From the NCBI RefSeq assembly GCF_020829685.1, contig NZ_JAIVFR010000333.1:1-6997 (forward strand): DNA of 6,997 bases. The letters run 5' to 3'. How positions within the stretch are numbered: the stretch's first letter is position 1; each line of letters starts with the position of its first letter. The notes beneath the pieces were generated by a model. It was not told the DNA's origin. It ran no database searches and was given only the letters and a program-made list of their open reading frames with translations. This DNA is from Nostoc sp. CHAB 5715 (GTDB lineage: Bacteria; Cyanobacteriota; Cyanobacteriia; Cyanobacteriales; Nostocaceae). Made by a program: the position numbers and the translations under genes. This document shows, piece after piece, positions 4,927-6,997 of this stretch.

Positions 4927-6996
4927 ATGCCCTCCTCTAAAAAACCCCTCACCTACCCATCCAGCCACAAAAGTAATCAAGTCGATAACTACCACAGTAC
5001 TTTAGTCGCAGATCCTTACCGATGGTTAGAAGATCCTGACTCTGAAGAAACAAGGGCTTGGATTGAGGCACAAAATCAAGTTACTTTTGACTACTTGAGT
5101 GAAATTCCTACCAGAGAAAAAATTAAACAGCGCCTCACCAAACTTTGGGATTATGAAAAATATGGCATCCCTTTTCAAGAAGGTGAACGCTACTTTTATT
5201 TCAAAAATGACGGACTGCAAAACCAAAGTGTCCTCTATACTCTAAAAACCCTCGACGACCAACCCAAAGTTTTACTCGACCCTAATAAACTTTCAGAAGA
5301 TGGTACTGTTGCTCTTTCAGGATTGTCTATTAGCGAGGATGGTAAACTTTTAGCATACGGCCTATCCGCCTCTGGTTCTGATTGGCAAGAGTGGAAAGTA
5401 CGCGATGTCGAAACTGGTGAAGACCTGCAAGACCATCTGAAGTGGATTAAATTTTCTGGTGCATCGTGGACACATGATAATCAAGGTTTCTTTTACAGCC
5501 GCTACGATGAGCCTAATGAAAAAACTCAATTAGAAGATGTTAACTATTATCAAAAGCTCTACTATCATCAACTAGGTAAACCCCAATCAGAAGATGCACT
5601 AATTTATCATCGTCCCGATCAAAAGGAATGGGGTTTTAGTGGCGGTGTTACTGAAGATGGACGCTATTTAATAATTTCAATTTGGCTAGGAACTGACTCT
5701 AAAAATTTGGTTTTCTTTAAAGATTTGAATAACCTTAATGCTGAAGTCGTAGAACTAATTAACCAATTTGAGGCAGATTACAGCTTTATCGACAATGATG
5801 ATAGCGTGTTTTATTTCCGCACGGATTTAAATGCACCACGGGGACGAGTAATTGCCATTGACACCAAAAACCCTGCGCCAGAAAACTGGCGAGAAATCAT
5901 TCCCCAATCAGCAGAAACGTTGGAAAGTGTAGGCATACTTAATAACCAATTTGTTGCTGATTACCTCAAAGATGCTCACAGCCAAATTAAAATTTTTGAC
6001 CTCAAAGGTGCGTTTATTCGTGAGGTAGAATTACCTGGACTCGGTTCAGCCGGAGGTTTTGGAGGGAAGCGTCATGATACCGAAACTTTTTATAGTTTCA
6101 CCAGTTTCACCACACCAGGAACTATCTATCGCTACGATATGGTAACTGGTAAAAGTACCATTTTCCGCCAGCCACAGGTAGATTTTAATCCTGATGATTA
6201 CGAAACTAAACAAGTCTTTTATTATAGCAAAGATGGTACTAGAATACCAATGTTTATCACTCATAAAAAGGGCATAAACTTAGATGGAAATAACCCGACT
6301 TATCTCTATGCCTATGGTGGTTTTAATGCCTCAATGACACCTGGTTTTTCTGTGAGTCTTTTGGTGTGGATGGAGATGGGTGGTGTCTATGCTATGCCTA
6401 ATATACGCGGCGGTGGAGAATACGGTGAAGAATGGCATCAAGCAGGAATGAAGGATAAAAAGCAGAATGTCTTTGATGACTTTATTGGTGCAGCTGAGTG
6501 GTTGATTGCTAATAAGTATACTAAGACTGAGAAGCTAGCGATCGCAGGTGGTAGTAACGGCGGTTTATTAGTAGGTGCTTGTATAACCCAACGTCCCGAT
6601 TTATTTGGTGCAGCTTTACCAGCAGTCGGCGTGATGGATATGTTGCGGTTCCACAAATTTACCATCGGTTGGGCTTGGACTTCCGAATATGGTTCAGCAG
6701 ATAATCCAAAAGAGTTTCCAGCGCTGTATGCTTATTCGCCACTACACAACATCAAACCAGATACAGCTTACCCAGCAACCTTAATTACCACAGCCGATCA
6801 TGACGATCGCGTTGTCCCTGCTCATAGTTTCAAATTTGCCGCCGCTTTGCAAGCAAATCACGCAGGTGATGCGCCAACGCTAATTAGAATTGAGACTAAG
6901 GCAGGGCATGGTGCAGGTAAACCCACTGCTAAAATTATCGAAGAAGCCGCAGATAAATGGGCTTTTTTGGTGCGTACTTTGAATGTTGAAGTTTAG
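4927..6996 (+). CDS. Prolyl oligopeptidase (family S9A)
   Basis: The 689-residue protein is full length for prolyl oligopeptidase, a cytoplasmic serine peptidase that cuts after proline in short peptides. The order is an N-terminal segment with the family signature DPYRWLEDPDSEETRAWIEAQN (residues 29-50), a seven-bladed propeller region (about 70-420) and an alpha/beta-hydrolase domain (about 425-689). The triad is complete: S543 in GGSNGG, D626 in ADHDDRVVP and H661 in KAGHGAG. Y463 in YGGFN (oxyanion), N544, R628 and the tryptophan in FTIGWAW match substrate-binding residues of the pig enzyme. There is no signal peptide. The ATG at 4927 gives the expected N-terminus; only a weak GAG precedes it. 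It reads in the same direction as the protease/regulator genes but is separated by 259 bp, so it is probably transcribed alone. Its stop codon is one base from the window end, so the downstream context is unseen. Confidence 0.96.
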   Translation: MPSSKKPLTYPSSHKSNQVDNYHSTLVADPYRWLEDPDSEETRAWIEAQNQVTFDYLSEIPTREKIKQRLTKLWDYEKYGIPFQEGERYFYFKNDGLQNQSVLYTLKTLDDQPKVLLDPNKLSEDGTVALSGLSISEDGKLLAYGLSASGSDWQEWKVRDVETGEDLQDHLKWIKFSGASWTHDNQGFFYSRYDEPNEKTQLEDVNYYQKLYYHQLGKPQSEDALIYHRPDQKEWGFSGGVTEDGRYLIISIWLGTDSKNLVFFKDLNNLNAEVVELINQFEADYSFIDNDDSVFYFRTDLNAPRGRVIAIDTKNPAPENWREIIPQSAETLESVGILNNQFVADYLKDAHSQIKIFDLKGAFIREVELPGLGSAGGFGGKRHDTETFYSFTSFTTPGTIYRYDMVTGKSTIFRQPQVDFNPDDYETKQVFYYSKDGTRIPMFITHKKGINLDGNNPTYLYAYGGFNASMTPGFSVSLLVWMEMGGVYAMPNIRGGGEYGEEWHQAGMKDKKQNVFDDFIGAAEWLIANKYTKTEKLAIAGGSNGGLLVGACITQRPDLFGAALPAVGVMDMLRFHKFTIGWAWTSEYGSADNPKEFPALYAYSPLHNIKPDTAYPATLITTADHDDRVVPAHSFKFAAALQANHAGDAPTLIRIETKAGHGAGKPTAKIIEEAADKWAFLVRTLNVEV

Positions 6997-6997
6997 G

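Overview
The window looks like chromosome from a filamentous, heterocyst-forming cyanobacterium of the Nostoc/Anabaena type. Three things support this: six HIP1 octamers (GCGATCGC), all inside genes; several short tandem heptanucleotide repeats between genes; and intergenic DNA crowded with small palindromic and MITE-like repeats. The protein families agree, but the genus is an inference from style, not a database match.

Layout. A small multidrug resistance (SMR, Qac/EmrE-type) exporter gene lies on the minus strand at 52-378. A 1.4 kb stretch without convincing genes follows (379-1805). It holds a 234-bp element with IS5-like ends, a heptamer array, a pair of hairpins with matched stem changes, a strong orphan terminator-like hairpin, two or three copies of a two-hairpin repeat, and a 127-bp element with IS630-like ends. 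On the plus strand come an HtrA/Deg-like protein that has lost two of its three catalytic residues (1806-2708), a 493-bp gap made largely of 7- and 42-bp periodic repeats, an HtrA/Deg-like protease with an intact triad (3202-4038), a LuxR-type response regulator with a degenerate receiver domain overlapping it by 4 bp (4035-4667), and a complete prolyl oligopeptidase (4927-6996).

How the genes may work together. The two HtrA-like proteins are clear paralogues, both apparently cytoplasmic, one catalytically dead and one intact. The intact protease is translationally coupled to a DNA-binding regulator whose receiver keeps the phospho-acceptor Asp but lacks the acidic pair, Thr and Lys needed for normal phosphorylation switching. 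I suggest, as inference only, a small module in which a dead and a live protease associate with, or report to, a phosphorylation-independent regulator. The prolyl oligopeptidase lies 259 bp further on, probably in its own transcription unit, and finishes peptide breakdown in the cytoplasm; no direct link to the module can be shown. The most unusual items are the pseudoprotease/protease/regulator set and the heptad-periodic DNA between the two proteases.
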